From NCBI RefSeq assembly GCF_049686335.1, contig NZ_JBAVHX010000004.1, positions 372,001 to 436,000 of the forward strand: a DNA stretch of 64,000 nucleotides. Reading direction: 5' to 3'. This DNA comes from Buttiauxella sp049686335 (GTDB taxonomy: Bacteria; Pseudomonadota; Gammaproteobacteria; Enterobacterales; Enterobacteriaceae). The translations under genes were made by a program, and so were the position numbers. A model generated the notes under the pieces. The model saw only the letters and a program-made list of their open reading frames with translations, was not told where the DNA came from and searched no databases. Below, in pieces: positions 17,501-25,550 of this stretch; position 1 is the first letter of the stretch; every line of letters starts with the position of its first letter.

Positions 17501-17626
17501 GGCCATCGTGAGTCTGTCAGCGTAGCTGGTCGCCGTATCGCCAGTAAAACCTTGCTGTTCCAGTGCCTGCAAAAAGTTGAGCACCAGTTGAACAACACCT
17601 GGTGCCTGAGAAATTTGTGGGATCAT
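14570..17626 (-). CDS. ydiJ: FAD-linked oxidoreductase YdiJ (D-2-hydroxyglutarate dehydrogenase type)
   Basis: Large flavin and Fe-S dehydrogenase of 1018 residues, the E. coli length. The N-terminal PCMH FAD domain (TPRGGGTGTNGQSLN, LGGMINTDASGQGS) is followed by the FAD-oxidase C domain. A 4Fe-4S motif CLACKACSTQCP and a C-terminal cysteine-rich (CCG-like) domain with VGCCGMAGTYGHE complete it. Work on YdiJ homologues assigns D-2-hydroxyglutarate oxidation, and I infer the same here. The start MIPQISQ matches E. coli. An in-frame ATG 7 codons upstream (17647) is possible, and neither has a strong Shine-Dalgarno. It is translationally coupled to menI and divergent from ydiK. Confidence 0.92.
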   Translation of the reverse strand: MIPQISQAPGVVQLVLNFLQALEQQGFTGDTATSYADRLTMATDNSIYQLLPDAVLFPRSTADVALLTRLASEERFKSLVFTPRGGGTGTNGQSLNTGIVVDMSRYMNRIIEINPEQGWVRVEAGVIKDQLNQYLKPYGYFFAPELSTSNRATLGGMINTDASGQGSLVYGKTSDHVMGVRAVLLGGDILDTHPMSTLLAEDLGRDDSPTGKIYRTVFERCREQRPLILEKFPKLNRFLTGYDLRHVFNDSLSQFDLTRILCGSEGTLAFITEAKLDITRLPKVRRLVNIKYDSFDSALRNAPFMVEARALSVETVDSKVLNLAREDIVWHSVSELITDVPGKEMLGLNIVEFAGDDLELIEGQVTSLCERLDSLIAQGEGGVIGWQVCTELAGIERIYNMRKKAVGLLGNAKGQAKPIPFAEDTCVPPQHLADYITEFRALLDSHNLSYGMFGHVDAGVLHVRPALDMTDPHQEVLMKRISDDVVALTAKYGGLLWGEHGKGFRAEYSPEFFGETLYEELRRIKAVFDPDNRLNPGKICPPLGVDDPMMQVDAVKRGTFDRQIPIAVRTSWRGAMECNGNGLCFNFDVKSPMCPSMKITSNRIHSPKGRATLTREWLRLLADRGVDPDALEKQIPEKRASLRTLIERTRNSWHARKGEYDFSHEVKEAMSGCLACKACSTQCPIKIDVPEFRSRFLQLYHTRYLRPMRDHLVATVESYAPLMARAPKTFNFFMSQPWVRNLSAKHIGMIDLPLLSTPTLQQQLVGHNCANTTLEQLESYSAEQRAKTVLVVQDPFTSYYDAQVVADFVRLVSKLGYSPVVLPFSPNGKAQHIKGFLQKFARTARKTSDFLNRIAKLGMPMVGVDPALVLCYRDEYKQTLGEARGDFHVQLVHEWLPAVLESREPAAVSGESWYLFGHCTEVTALPTSPNQWAAIFARFGAKLENVSVGCCGMAGTYGHEVKNHANSLGIYELSWHQAMQRLPRQRCLATGYSCRSQVKRVEGNGVRHPLQALLEILG

Positions 17627-17822
17627 TGCTGGGTCGACCCTGCTCATAGTTGTAAGTTATCGTTTGCGTGCTTCCTTCCTTTTTTTAACACATTTTTTTC
17701 GGACATGCCTGCCTGTTTTGTTCCTGTTAAAAATCGAGGAAATACATCATCATTATTGCATCCGCTTTGCGGTTTTAACGCAGGCACTTTGCCCGTTATC
17801 AGTTATTGAGGTGATTTTATCT

Positions 17823-18923
17823 ATGGTTAAAGTCAGTCAGCCAAAGGATCTGCTGCAGATCTTGCTGTCCGTGTTGTTTATTTCGGTGATGATAATCGCC
17901 TGTCTATGGATTGTCCGACCGTTTGTGCTTGGCTTTGCCTGGGCTGGAACAATCGTTATTGCGACCTGGCCATTGATGCTCAGGGTACAAAAATTACTGT
18001 GGGGAAAGCGCTCCCTTGCCGTGCTGGTGATGACGCTTCTGCTGCTGATGTTATTTGTTATTCCCGTCGCGCTACTGGTGAACAGCCTGGTGGATAACAG
18101 CGGTCCGGTTATCGCATGGGCAACAACAGGCAATATGGAGTTGCCGAAATTTGAGTGGTTAAACAGCATTCCGCTGATTGGTGACAGCCTTTATTCCGGT
18201 TGGAACGCGCTGGTAGACAGCGGCGGCAGCGCAATTATGGCTAAAGTCCGCCCTTATATTGGCACCACTACCACCTGGTTCCTTGGGCAAGCCATTCATG
18301 TTGGCAGTTTCCTGATGCATTGCGGACTGATGTTGCTGTTTAGCGTGTTGCTGTACGCGAAAGGTGAAACGCTGGGTAATGGCATTCGCCACTTCTCGTT
18401 CCGTCTGGCGGGCAAACGCGGCGATGCGGCCGTGTTGCTGGCAGGGCAAGCGATTCGTGCCGTTGCGCTGGGTGTGGTGGTGACCGCGCTGGTGCAATCC
18501 GTGCTAGGCGGCGTGGGTCTGGCGGTAGCCGGGATCCCCAATGCCACTTTGTTAACCGTGGTGATGTTACTGTGCTGCCTGGTGCAGATTGGTCCGTTGC
18601 TGGTGCTGATTCCATCTATCGCCTGGCTGTACTGGTCTGGTGATAATACCTGGGGCACGGTGCTTCTGGTGTGGAGTTGCGTGGTGGGCACCATGGACAA
18701 CTTTATTCGTCCGGTGCTGATTCGTATGGGCGCCGACTTGCCGATGATCCTGATTCTCTCGGGTGTGATTGGGGGTTTGATTGCCTTTGGCATGATAGGT
18801 CTGTTTATCGGACCGGTATTGCTTGCGGTATCGTATCGTCTTATTTCAGTGTGGATGCATGAAGCACCGCCGCCGCAAGACGATCCGAATGAAGTGGTTG
18901 AGATTCTGGAAGAACACGATTAA
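17823..18923 (+). CDS. ydiK: AI-2E family transporter YdiK
   Basis: Inner-membrane protein of the AI-2E/PerM family, 366 residues with about eight TM segments. It ends in IGGLIAFGMIGLFIGPVLLAVSY followed by an acidic tail. The function in E. coli is not established. The ATG at 17823 has GAGGTGA upstream and matches the E. coli N-terminus. The 53 in-frame codons before it are not conserved. It is divergent from ydiJ. Confidence 0.92.
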   Translation: MVKVSQPKDLLQILLSVLFISVMIIACLWIVRPFVLGFAWAGTIVIATWPLMLRVQKLLWGKRSLAVLVMTLLLLMLFVIPVALLVNSLVDNSGPVIAWATTGNMELPKFEWLNSIPLIGDSLYSGWNALVDSGGSAIMAKVRPYIGTTTTWFLGQAIHVGSFLMHCGLMLLFSVLLYAKGETLGNGIRHFSFRLAGKRGDAAVLLAGQAIRAVALGVVVTALVQSVLGGVGLAVAGIPNATLLTVVMLLCCLVQIGPLLVLIPSIAWLYWSGDNTWGTVLLVWSCVVGTMDNFIRPVLIRMGADLPMILILSGVIGGLIAFGMIGLFIGPVLLAVSYRLISVWMHEAPPPQDDPNEVVEILEEHD

Positions 18924-18938
18924 AAACTGCTGAATTTT

Positions 18939-18967
18939 GTGTTGCTCTCACTTGCCGGGAGCAACAC
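18939..18967. other. Hairpin after ydiK
   Basis: The perfect 9-bp stem GTGTTGCTC/GAGCAACAC, with an 11-nt loop, starts 16 nt after the ydiK stop. It lacks a downstream T-run, so it may stabilise the 3' end rather than terminate. Confidence 0.4.
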
Positions 18968-19081
18968 CAGCACAATGATAAACAACGCTTATCAATTCCC
19001 CACTTTTCATCTCCTGTTCAAGCCTTTGATTCTAAATACATCCAGTAATGTGATCTCAATCGTTAACTTTCCATTAACTAT

Positions 19082-19095
19082 TGAGACGAATCCGA
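19082..19095 (+). promoter_or_regulatory. Candidate RcsB box for rprA
   Basis: The 14-mer TGAGACGAATCCGA matches the RcsB consensus (TAAGAATATTCCTA) at 9 of 14 positions. It is centred about 42 nt upstream of the rprA start, the expected place for Rcs activation. A -10-like TACTAT (19119-19124) follows. Confidence 0.6.
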
Positions 19096-19130
19096 GTGAC
19101 GCTCCAGGGCGATGTACCTACTATTACTTC

Positions 19131-19235
19131 AAGGCTATGAATCAACACATTGATTTATAAGCATGGAAATCCCCTGAGTGAAACAACGAATTGCTGTGTG
19201 TAGTCTTTGCCCATCTTAACGATGGGCTTTTTTTT
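19131..19235 (+). ncRNA. rprA: Small regulatory RNA RprA
   Basis: About 105 nt, nearly identical to E. coli RprA over the stretch from ATCAACA through TTTATAAGCATGGAAATCCCC to the terminator. RprA is Hfq-dependent and activates rpoS translation by pairing with its leader. It is controlled by the RcsCDB phosphorelay. The terminator stem GCCCATC/GATGGGC (19209-19227) is followed by eight T. It sits after ydiK as in E. coli, although the gene beyond it differs. Confidence 0.95.
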
Positions 19236-19261
19236 GTCCGTCACTTCAGCTTTAGCGCAGG

Positions 19262-21139
19262 TTATTTAACAAAATTCTCGTCGCTCAGAACGCGAAGTGG
19301 GTCGATATCACTCTCTTTTTTTATCACCAGACTGCTCTCAGAACGCACACATACCCCACCGTAATGCCCTCCAGTGGTAAATGTGCATAACTGCACATAG
19401 CGCCCTGCCACTTTCGGCAGGCACCAGAGTTGCTGGTAGATATTTTTCTGCCCGGAGAAATTACCGGAAGTTTCATCCAGCACTTGCTCCTGATGACTAA
19501 TCAGCCCGATATTATTGCCGCATCGTCCGGCAATCGGTTTGATGGCATAGCCGCTTTGCTCAAGCTCTTTGTTGAGTTCAAAATCAGCATTCAGCAGGTA
19601 ACGGTGGTGTGGGAACAGGGACCAAAGGACGGGCAGAATCGCTTTGTTGCTGGGAATGATGGTCCATAGCGGTTCAAAAACCATCACTTCTGGGCGTAAC
19701 AGCACATCGATAAGTCTTACGCTGTGTTGAGAATGCCCGGTGCGAATCGGTAGCCCGGCGTAGGCAGCTTCACTCTGGGCTCGTAACTGATCAAGCGCGG
19801 TTTCCCAGGCCCACGTCTTCCAGACGCAATTAATCTGGCGATGTTCTGCGTCAACCAGTTGCCCGGTGGCATCCCACTGCAAATTTTCCAGGCCATGCAG
19901 AATTTTGCTTTCGAACCCCGCCTTAGAAAGAGAGCGCTGCACAAACTGCGCATGATAATTCTCCTCTGCATCATTATCCTGGAGGATATGGACGAAGGGA
20001 CGTGCATAGCTGTGCTTCCAGGTATTGGTTAACGCATTGAGTAAACGCTCACCGGGATCACTGCCCTGCGTCACACCCGCTTGCTGTGCCCATTTCCCCA
20101 GAATCAAACCAGCTTCGATATGGCAAGAAGCTGAGTCCGCGTTGTACTCATACACTTTTAACCCACGCTCATCCATGCAGAAATCAAGCCGACCGGTGAC
20201 CATATGATGGCGACGATTCTGCCAGGAGAGTCTCAGGCGTGGCCATAAGACTTCCGGAATATCGAACAGCGCCAGCAGATCGTTATCTTTCAGCACTTTA
20301 TCCGTGGCATGCAGATACATAAGATGTAGCTCATTGGTGGCCCGAATGAGTTCCTGTTCTGCACTGTGAGAGAGAGTAAAGTAGCGATACGGGTTGGCGT
20401 TAATAATGTGGCCTTCTCTGGCCTGAACATACGCCAGTTCCACTGGGTCTTGCTCATCGAGCCAGTGGCTGGAAAACTGCCCTTTGTCTTCCACCTCTGC
20501 ACTATGAATCGCCAGGCACTCAGCAGGAATTTCCGGTTGCGGCAGGCTGTACTGGTTATCGGCGGTCTGAACCATCCATCCTAAGATCTCCGTGTCATCG
20601 AAGGTATCCTGAATGAAGTATTTCCCATCCTGATAAATTAGAGCCAATTCGCGCGTCCATTGCTGGCCGACAGGCAGTGGACTGTGGATGACATTTTGCT
20701 CGGCAATTCTGACTTTATCCGCCAGCACCTGCGTAATCACCGCCACGTGGCCGGTATTGTCAAACTCGCCGCCTTTCTGCCACACCAGCATGGCGCCCGC
20801 GACAGGTGCGCGTTCGCAGCCATTGGCAAATGCCTGAAGGGGGAGAATATTGTCATTGACGACCTGGCGCAGATAACGCAGCGAGAAGATTTCATACGCC
20901 ATGCTGACATCGGTAAAAACCATCCCGTGATTGAGATAGAGAAAGCGGCGTACGAACTCGACACACTGCCACTTATATCCCATATATTCGTGGTTCAGAT
21001 AATGTCTGAACCACGTGTCGTCCGGCCATGCGTTGGGGTCGAGGGAATCGTAATTGGAGGAGTAAATCGCCACGCCACCCGGTGCGTGTCCTAATAACGC
21101 ACCAAAAGGAGCATGGCTTTCGGTAGTGCTTACACTCAT
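19262..21139 (-). CDS. gss: Bifunctional glutathionylspermidine synthetase/amidase
   Basis: Joins glutathione to spermidine with ATP, and hydrolyses the product. The 625-residue protein has an N-terminal CHAP-type amidase with Cys59 (YKWQCVEF), His131 (TGHVAVITQ) and Glu147. The C-terminal ATP-grasp synthetase includes MDERGLKVYEYNADSASCH and PIAGRCGNNIGL. The ATG at 21139 is preceded by AAGG. An ATG six codons upstream is a less likely start. E. coli gss is at a different locus. It may share a transcript with the GH3 gene upstream, 87 nt away. Confidence 0.93.
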   Translation of the reverse strand: MSVSTTESHAPFGALLGHAPGGVAIYSSNYDSLDPNAWPDDTWFRHYLNHEYMGYKWQCVEFVRRFLYLNHGMVFTDVSMAYEIFSLRYLRQVVNDNILPLQAFANGCERAPVAGAMLVWQKGGEFDNTGHVAVITQVLADKVRIAEQNVIHSPLPVGQQWTRELALIYQDGKYFIQDTFDDTEILGWMVQTADNQYSLPQPEIPAECLAIHSAEVEDKGQFSSHWLDEQDPVELAYVQAREGHIINANPYRYFTLSHSAEQELIRATNELHLMYLHATDKVLKDNDLLALFDIPEVLWPRLRLSWQNRRHHMVTGRLDFCMDERGLKVYEYNADSASCHIEAGLILGKWAQQAGVTQGSDPGERLLNALTNTWKHSYARPFVHILQDNDAEENYHAQFVQRSLSKAGFESKILHGLENLQWDATGQLVDAEHRQINCVWKTWAWETALDQLRAQSEAAYAGLPIRTGHSQHSVRLIDVLLRPEVMVFEPLWTIIPSNKAILPVLWSLFPHHRYLLNADFELNKELEQSGYAIKPIAGRCGNNIGLISHQEQVLDETSGNFSGQKNIYQQLWCLPKVAGRYVQLCTFTTGGHYGGVCVRSESSLVIKKESDIDPLRVLSDENFVK

Positions 21140-21226
21140 GACAACAGCCTTACACATTTTGCGCTGCCATCCCGACAGCGAGGATAAGCATTTATCTTAC
21201 GCGCTTCGCTGGTAAAAAAGGGAACT

Positions 21227-23611
21227 TTACGCGCTAAAATGCTCGACCTCGCAATGACTTACCATTCGCCATTTACCGGTGATGACCCGGGTTTCGCCCG
21301 TAATGCGCACCACCCCTGAGCTTTTAATATCACCGCTTGAGGCACCGATACGTATTTCAAACTCTCCTGGCTCCACCACTCGCTCCCCAGTGCGGCGGGT
21401 GAAATTCAGCATATCCGTCGGCACACTAAACGTCAGACGCGCGCGGCTTCCAGGCTCAAGGTGGACGCGCTGGAAGGCTTTAAGCTCCTGGACTGGGCGC
21501 ACCATCGATGCCACCTTATCGTGAACATAAAGCTGCACGACTTCACTCCCGGCCGCTGCACCACAGTTGCTGACGGTCACGCTCACATTCACCATGCCGT
21601 TGTTATTAGGCACATCATCACTGGCTAATTGCAGCGGGCTGTAGGCGAATTCAGTCCAGGTCTTACCAAATCCAAACGGATAGCGGGAGCCAAAATGGAA
21701 CGCAAACGGTGTACCGCCACTCTTCAGTTTGTGGTTGTAGTAATACGGCATGGCTCCGGCACTTTTAGGAATAGATACCACCAGCCGCCCACCAGGTTCT
21801 GCACGTCCGGTCAGCACATCTGCAATGGCGTGCCCCCCTTCCTGACCTGGCGCCCAGGCCATAAGCAGTGCCGCAACGTTATCTTCCTGGCCGCCCAGGT
21901 TGTAAGGCCGGCCACCGGTCATCACCACCACAACCGGTTTACCGGTTTGAATCAGTTCATCCAGCAATTGCTGCTGCACGCCTGGCAGTCTCAGGCTGTC
22001 AGTATCTGAACCTTCGCCCACCGTACCACTCTGGAACAAACCGGATAAATCCCCCACACACAGCACCACAACATCACTTTGTTGGGCGATTTTAATGGCA
22101 TCCGGGATTAACGACGTGTCGGTTGAGACCGGCGAGGACTGCATCGGTTTGCCGCCGCTGTCGCCTGGGAACACAGGCGCGCCCGCCATACGTTTTTCGA
22201 TGATATGGCACCCTTTGGCATAACTGACGTGGTCACTCCCCAACTGCTGGCGCAGGGCTTCAAGGGGGGTGACCACCTGCGAGGTTTGCTCCAGCATATC
22301 GCTGATGATCAGATGTACCGGGAAGCTATAACCGCTCAGTAATGCCAGAGGGTCATCGGCTGTCGGCCCAATCACCGCCACACGCGGTTCTCCTTTGAGC
22401 GGTAAAGTACCGTCATTTTCGAGCAATGTGATGGAGCGCGTTGCGACCTCACGCGCAAGCTGGACGGTGGATCCGCTTTGCAGCGTCACGCCGTTTTCAT
22501 CCCGATAAGGGTGTTCGAACAGCCCAAGACGGAATTTCTCTTTCAGTATGCGAGCGACAATTTCATCCACTTTCTCCATGGTGATTAAACCACGCTCGAC
22601 CGCCTGGGCAAGATGGCGCGCGCAGTCATCTTTCGGCAGTTCCATATCCAGACCCGCGTTAAAAGCCAGCGCTACCGACTCTGCTGCATTGTGGGAAATA
22701 CCGTGATGTTGATGTAACAGGCTCACACCGCCGTAATCGGCAACAATCAGTCCATCGAACCCCCATTGTTCACGCAACACGGTCGTCAGTAAGAATTCGT
22801 CTGAGTGGCCTGGCTGATTATCAATGTCGTGATAGGCAGGCATCACCGATCCGGCATTCGCCAGTTTTACCGCCATTTCGAACGGCAGCAGGAAGGTATC
22901 GTTTAATTCACAAAAACCCAGATGAACAGGGGCATGGTTACGCGCCCCTTCGCTAAATGAGTGCCCGACATAATGTTTCAGGGTCGCCAGCAGGTCGCGA
23001 TTCTTACCTTGCAGGCCTTTCACATAATGCGTAGCCATCATGCCCACCAGCCACGGATCTTCACCAAATGTCTCTTCGGTTCGCCCCCATCGCACATCAC
23101 GTGACACATCCAGCACGGGTGCAAGCCCCTGATGGCAACCGGTTGAGCGGGCTTCTTCGCCAATCGCTGCTGCTGCGCGCTCTATAAGATCCACATCCCA
23201 GGTGGAGCCGTAGTTCAGGGAGGAAGGGAAAAGTGTGGCGTCTTTGCACAATAAACCGACTAAACACTCTTCGTGAAACAGTGCCGGAATGCCGAGGCGG
23301 GTTTCTTCAACCAGGGTTTTCTGTAAACGATTAGCCGCACGGACACCCTCTTTAGCATCCACAATGTGGGTGCCTAAAGGCCGGGTGATTTGCCCAATCC
23401 CGAGTTTGAGACGCTCAGCGAGTGCCGCCTGTTTGGTGACGCCCGCAAATTCATCGCTTAAATCGGTGCGCTCACGGTGATTGCCATCGCTGGATAAAAT
23501 CAGCCAGTACGCATGCATTTGTGCGAATTTTTCTTCCGCTGTCATCCGCGAAAGTAGATCGCTGACACGTTCGTTAATCGGGCGGTGAGCTTCTTGATAA
23601 ATGGCAGACAT
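21227..23611 (-). CDS. Glycoside hydrolase family 3 enzyme (beta-glucosidase/beta-xylosidase type)
   Basis: A 794-residue retaining glycosidase. The N-terminal GH3 barrel carries the nucleophile Asp292 in GLIVADYGGV. The second GH3 domain includes GEGSDTDSLRLPGVQQQLLDEL, and a C-terminal fibronectin-III-like domain spans about 690-765. No signal peptide is present, so it is cytoplasmic and should act on imported oligosaccharides. AAGGGGAA stands before the ATG. It is divergent from a GPH symporter, which probably imports its substrate. The exact sugar cannot be read from sequence. Confidence 0.85.
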   Translation of the reverse strand: MSAIYQEAHRPINERVSDLLSRMTAEEKFAQMHAYWLILSSDGNHRERTDLSDEFAGVTKQAALAERLKLGIGQITRPLGTHIVDAKEGVRAANRLQKTLVEETRLGIPALFHEECLVGLLCKDATLFPSSLNYGSTWDVDLIERAAAAIGEEARSTGCHQGLAPVLDVSRDVRWGRTEETFGEDPWLVGMMATHYVKGLQGKNRDLLATLKHYVGHSFSEGARNHAPVHLGFCELNDTFLLPFEMAVKLANAGSVMPAYHDIDNQPGHSDEFLLTTVLREQWGFDGLIVADYGGVSLLHQHHGISHNAAESVALAFNAGLDMELPKDDCARHLAQAVERGLITMEKVDEIVARILKEKFRLGLFEHPYRDENGVTLQSGSTVQLAREVATRSITLLENDGTLPLKGEPRVAVIGPTADDPLALLSGYSFPVHLIISDMLEQTSQVVTPLEALRQQLGSDHVSYAKGCHIIEKRMAGAPVFPGDSGGKPMQSSPVSTDTSLIPDAIKIAQQSDVVVLCVGDLSGLFQSGTVGEGSDTDSLRLPGVQQQLLDELIQTGKPVVVVMTGGRPYNLGGQEDNVAALLMAWAPGQEGGHAIADVLTGRAEPGGRLVVSIPKSAGAMPYYYNHKLKSGGTPFAFHFGSRYPFGFGKTWTEFAYSPLQLASDDVPNNNGMVNVSVTVSNCGAAAGSEVVQLYVHDKVASMVRPVQELKAFQRVHLEPGSRARLTFSVPTDMLNFTRRTGERVVEPGEFEIRIGASSGDIKSSGVVRITGETRVITGKWRMVSHCEVEHFSA

Positions 23612-23751
23612 GGTATTCCCCTTTCGAGTTCGGCCATCCGCATGAAGGTGCGCGGAGATAATTTTCAGCCATCAATATGAGTGATGAATGAAGCCGCAAA
23701 CAATTGTCAGAATACTCAGCAAGTTTACGTTTTTTGGTTTTTAGCCATAAG

Positions 23752-23767
23752 TGTGATGTGATTCAAA
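23752..23767. promoter_or_regulatory. Candidate CRP site between the glycosidase and symporter genes
   Basis: TGTGA-N6-TCAAA matches the CRP half-sites at 9 of 10 core positions (ideal TGTGA-N6-TCACA). It lies 141 nt before the glycosidase start and 240 nt before the symporter start. Catabolite control would suit this pair. It is an eye match only. Confidence 0.35.
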
Positions 23768-23914
23768 AATATTCTCAATGGCATGCTGGTTCTGTTCAAA
23801 GCAGGGCAAATAAGAGATAACCCCGTCACATTTGATAAGAAACATAAAACACAAATTAAAAATTAGAATACTCCTGACCACATTCACAATTTATAACTAG
23901 TGCTATCCGCGAGG

Positions 23915-23980
23915 TCTATACATCCCAAATAATTCGAGTTGCAGCCAACATCCCTGCAACTTGAAGTATGAATGGATATA
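23915..23980. repeat. CAAGTTGCA-family palindrome, copy B
   Basis: Arms CCCAAATAATTCGAGTTGCAG and CTGCAACTTGAAGTATGAATG surround a 9-nt centre. The same arm sequences recur at 27941-28070 and 30838-30900. It lies directly upstream of the symporter start. Confidence 0.75.
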
Positions 23981-24006
23981 TTCCGGCTCTTAATAAAGGT
24001 GAATAC

Positions 24007-25404
24007 ATGTCGGTGTTAACTGAAAAAATTACCAACAAAGAAAAACTGGGGTTTGGACTCGGTGATGCGGCAAGTCACATTGTGTTTGATTCCTCGGTAG
24101 CTATCCTGGCTTATTTCTACACCAATATTTATGGCTTACCCCCGGCAGTCATGGGGACACTATTTTTAGTCGTCAGGGTACTCGATGCGATTACCGATCC
24201 TATTATGGGCGCGATTGCGGATCAGACTAAAAGCCGCTGGGGTCGTTTCCGTCCGTGGTTACTGATTATCTGCGTTCCATTCGCAGTAAGTTGTGTACTG
24301 GTTTATTCCACTCCAGACTTTGACCAAACCGGTAAAATTATTTATGCGGTGCTGGCTTATGTATTTATGACTCTAATGTATACGGCGATAAATATTCCGT
24401 ATTGCTCATTAGGTGCCGCCATTACGTCTGATCCACAAGAAAACCTGTCGTTGCAATCCTGGCGATTTGCCATTGCACCGATTGGCGGCGCGATGGGGAC
24501 TGCATTGATTCTGCCGTTGGCTGATTTTATTTCTCCAGGAGACCGTGCCGCTGGTATGCAGTGGGCAATGGGGCTTTTTGGGGTGATTGGCTGCATCATG
24601 TTCCTCGTCTGCTTCATGACAACCCGCGAACGTATTACGCCGGTTAAAGAAGAAAACCTCAATATTATGCGCGATGTCCGCGTGTTATTAAAAAATGACC
24701 AGTGGCGTATTCTGTCCGTTTATAACCTGGCGATGTTATGCGGCGTGGTCGTGCGCGGTGGCCTGTTAGTTTATTTCGTGCAATATATTCTTCATCAGGG
24801 CAGCGGCATTATTTCAATGTTTATGCTTGCGACGACTATCGCGGCGGTATTTGGTAGTTTGTTTGCCAAACATCTCGGTGGCTGGATGTGTAAAATCCGC
24901 GCCTCGATTTGGGTGAACATGCTGAGTGCGGTGGTGGGATTATTGTTCTTAGTCTTACCGACTGATTACTGGATGCCTGCGTTTATCGTCCACATTGCCC
25001 TTAATATATTGCAGGGTATTAATGCTCCGCTGCAATGGTCAATGATTACTGATGCTAATAACTATGGTGAGTGGAAAACCCAACGCCGTATTACGGGTAT
25101 GAACGTCGCGGCAAATATTTTTATCATTAAATTAGGTGTGGCAATTGGTGGCGCATTAACTGGCTGGGGTCTGGCGTGGTTTGGTTATCAAGCCGGTGTA
25201 GAGCAACAATCTGCCGAGGCGGTGCGTGGGGTATTGATTCTGTTTACTGTATTGCCGGCAATATTCTACTTAATTACTGCCATCTCAATTCGTTATTACA
25301 AATTAACCGAAGAGCGGATGAACAGTATTGTGAGTGACTTGCGAGTCGGTAAATTCCAGAGCGAACATGACGTCACTGGGGTGATGACGCCAAAAGCCTT
25401 GTAA
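24007..25404 (+). CDS. GPH-family glycoside/pentoside-hexuronide:cation symporter
   Basis: A 465-residue inner-membrane symporter (YicJ/MelB class) with about 12 TM segments. Visible family marks are KLGFGLGDAASHIVFD at the start, the DAITDPIMGAIADQTKSRWGRFRPWLL loop and the second-half YNLAMLCGVVVRGG. The ATG at 24007 follows AAAGGTGA. An upstream in-frame ATG lies within the palindromic repeat and is rejected. It probably supplies the divergent GH3 enzyme with a glycoside. Confidence 0.87.
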   Translation: MSVLTEKITNKEKLGFGLGDAASHIVFDSSVAILAYFYTNIYGLPPAVMGTLFLVVRVLDAITDPIMGAIADQTKSRWGRFRPWLLIICVPFAVSCVLVYSTPDFDQTGKIIYAVLAYVFMTLMYTAINIPYCSLGAAITSDPQENLSLQSWRFAIAPIGGAMGTALILPLADFISPGDRAAGMQWAMGLFGVIGCIMFLVCFMTTRERITPVKEENLNIMRDVRVLLKNDQWRILSVYNLAMLCGVVVRGGLLVYFVQYILHQGSGIISMFMLATTIAAVFGSLFAKHLGGWMCKIRASIWVNMLSAVVGLLFLVLPTDYWMPAFIVHIALNILQGINAPLQWSMITDANNYGEWKTQRRITGMNVAANIFIIKLGVAIGGALTGWGLAWFGYQAGVEQQSAEAVRGVLILFTVLPAIFYLITAISIRYYKLTEERMNSIVSDLRVGKFQSEHDVTGVMTPKAL

Positions 25405-25411
25405 TAAATGA

Positions 25412-25507
25412 TTGCCAGGTCGGGCAAGCGCAGCGCCCCCGACATATTCGACGACAATGGTGGATGACGCTGGCGCTTATCCACCCTACAACTGCGCTTA
25501 TCCGACC
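25412..25507. repeat. REP-like repeat pair
   Basis: Two or three REP-like palindromic units fill this gap: CAGGTCGGGCAAGCGCAGCG, GGTGGATGACGCTGGCGC to ATCCACC, and a half unit ending TTATCCGACCT. They match the units at 13890 and 62669. Confidence 0.8.
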
Positions 25508-25517
25508 TAAAAATATT

Positions 25518-25550
25518 AAAGGCTCCTCAACAATGAGGAGCCTTTTTTTT
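25518..25550. terminator. Bidirectional terminator between the symporter gene and ppsA
   Basis: The stem GGCTCCTC/GAGGAGCC has a 6-nt loop, AAA on the left flank and eight T on the right. It ends plus-strand transcription strongly and may also serve ppsA, whose stop codon abuts it. Confidence 0.85.
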
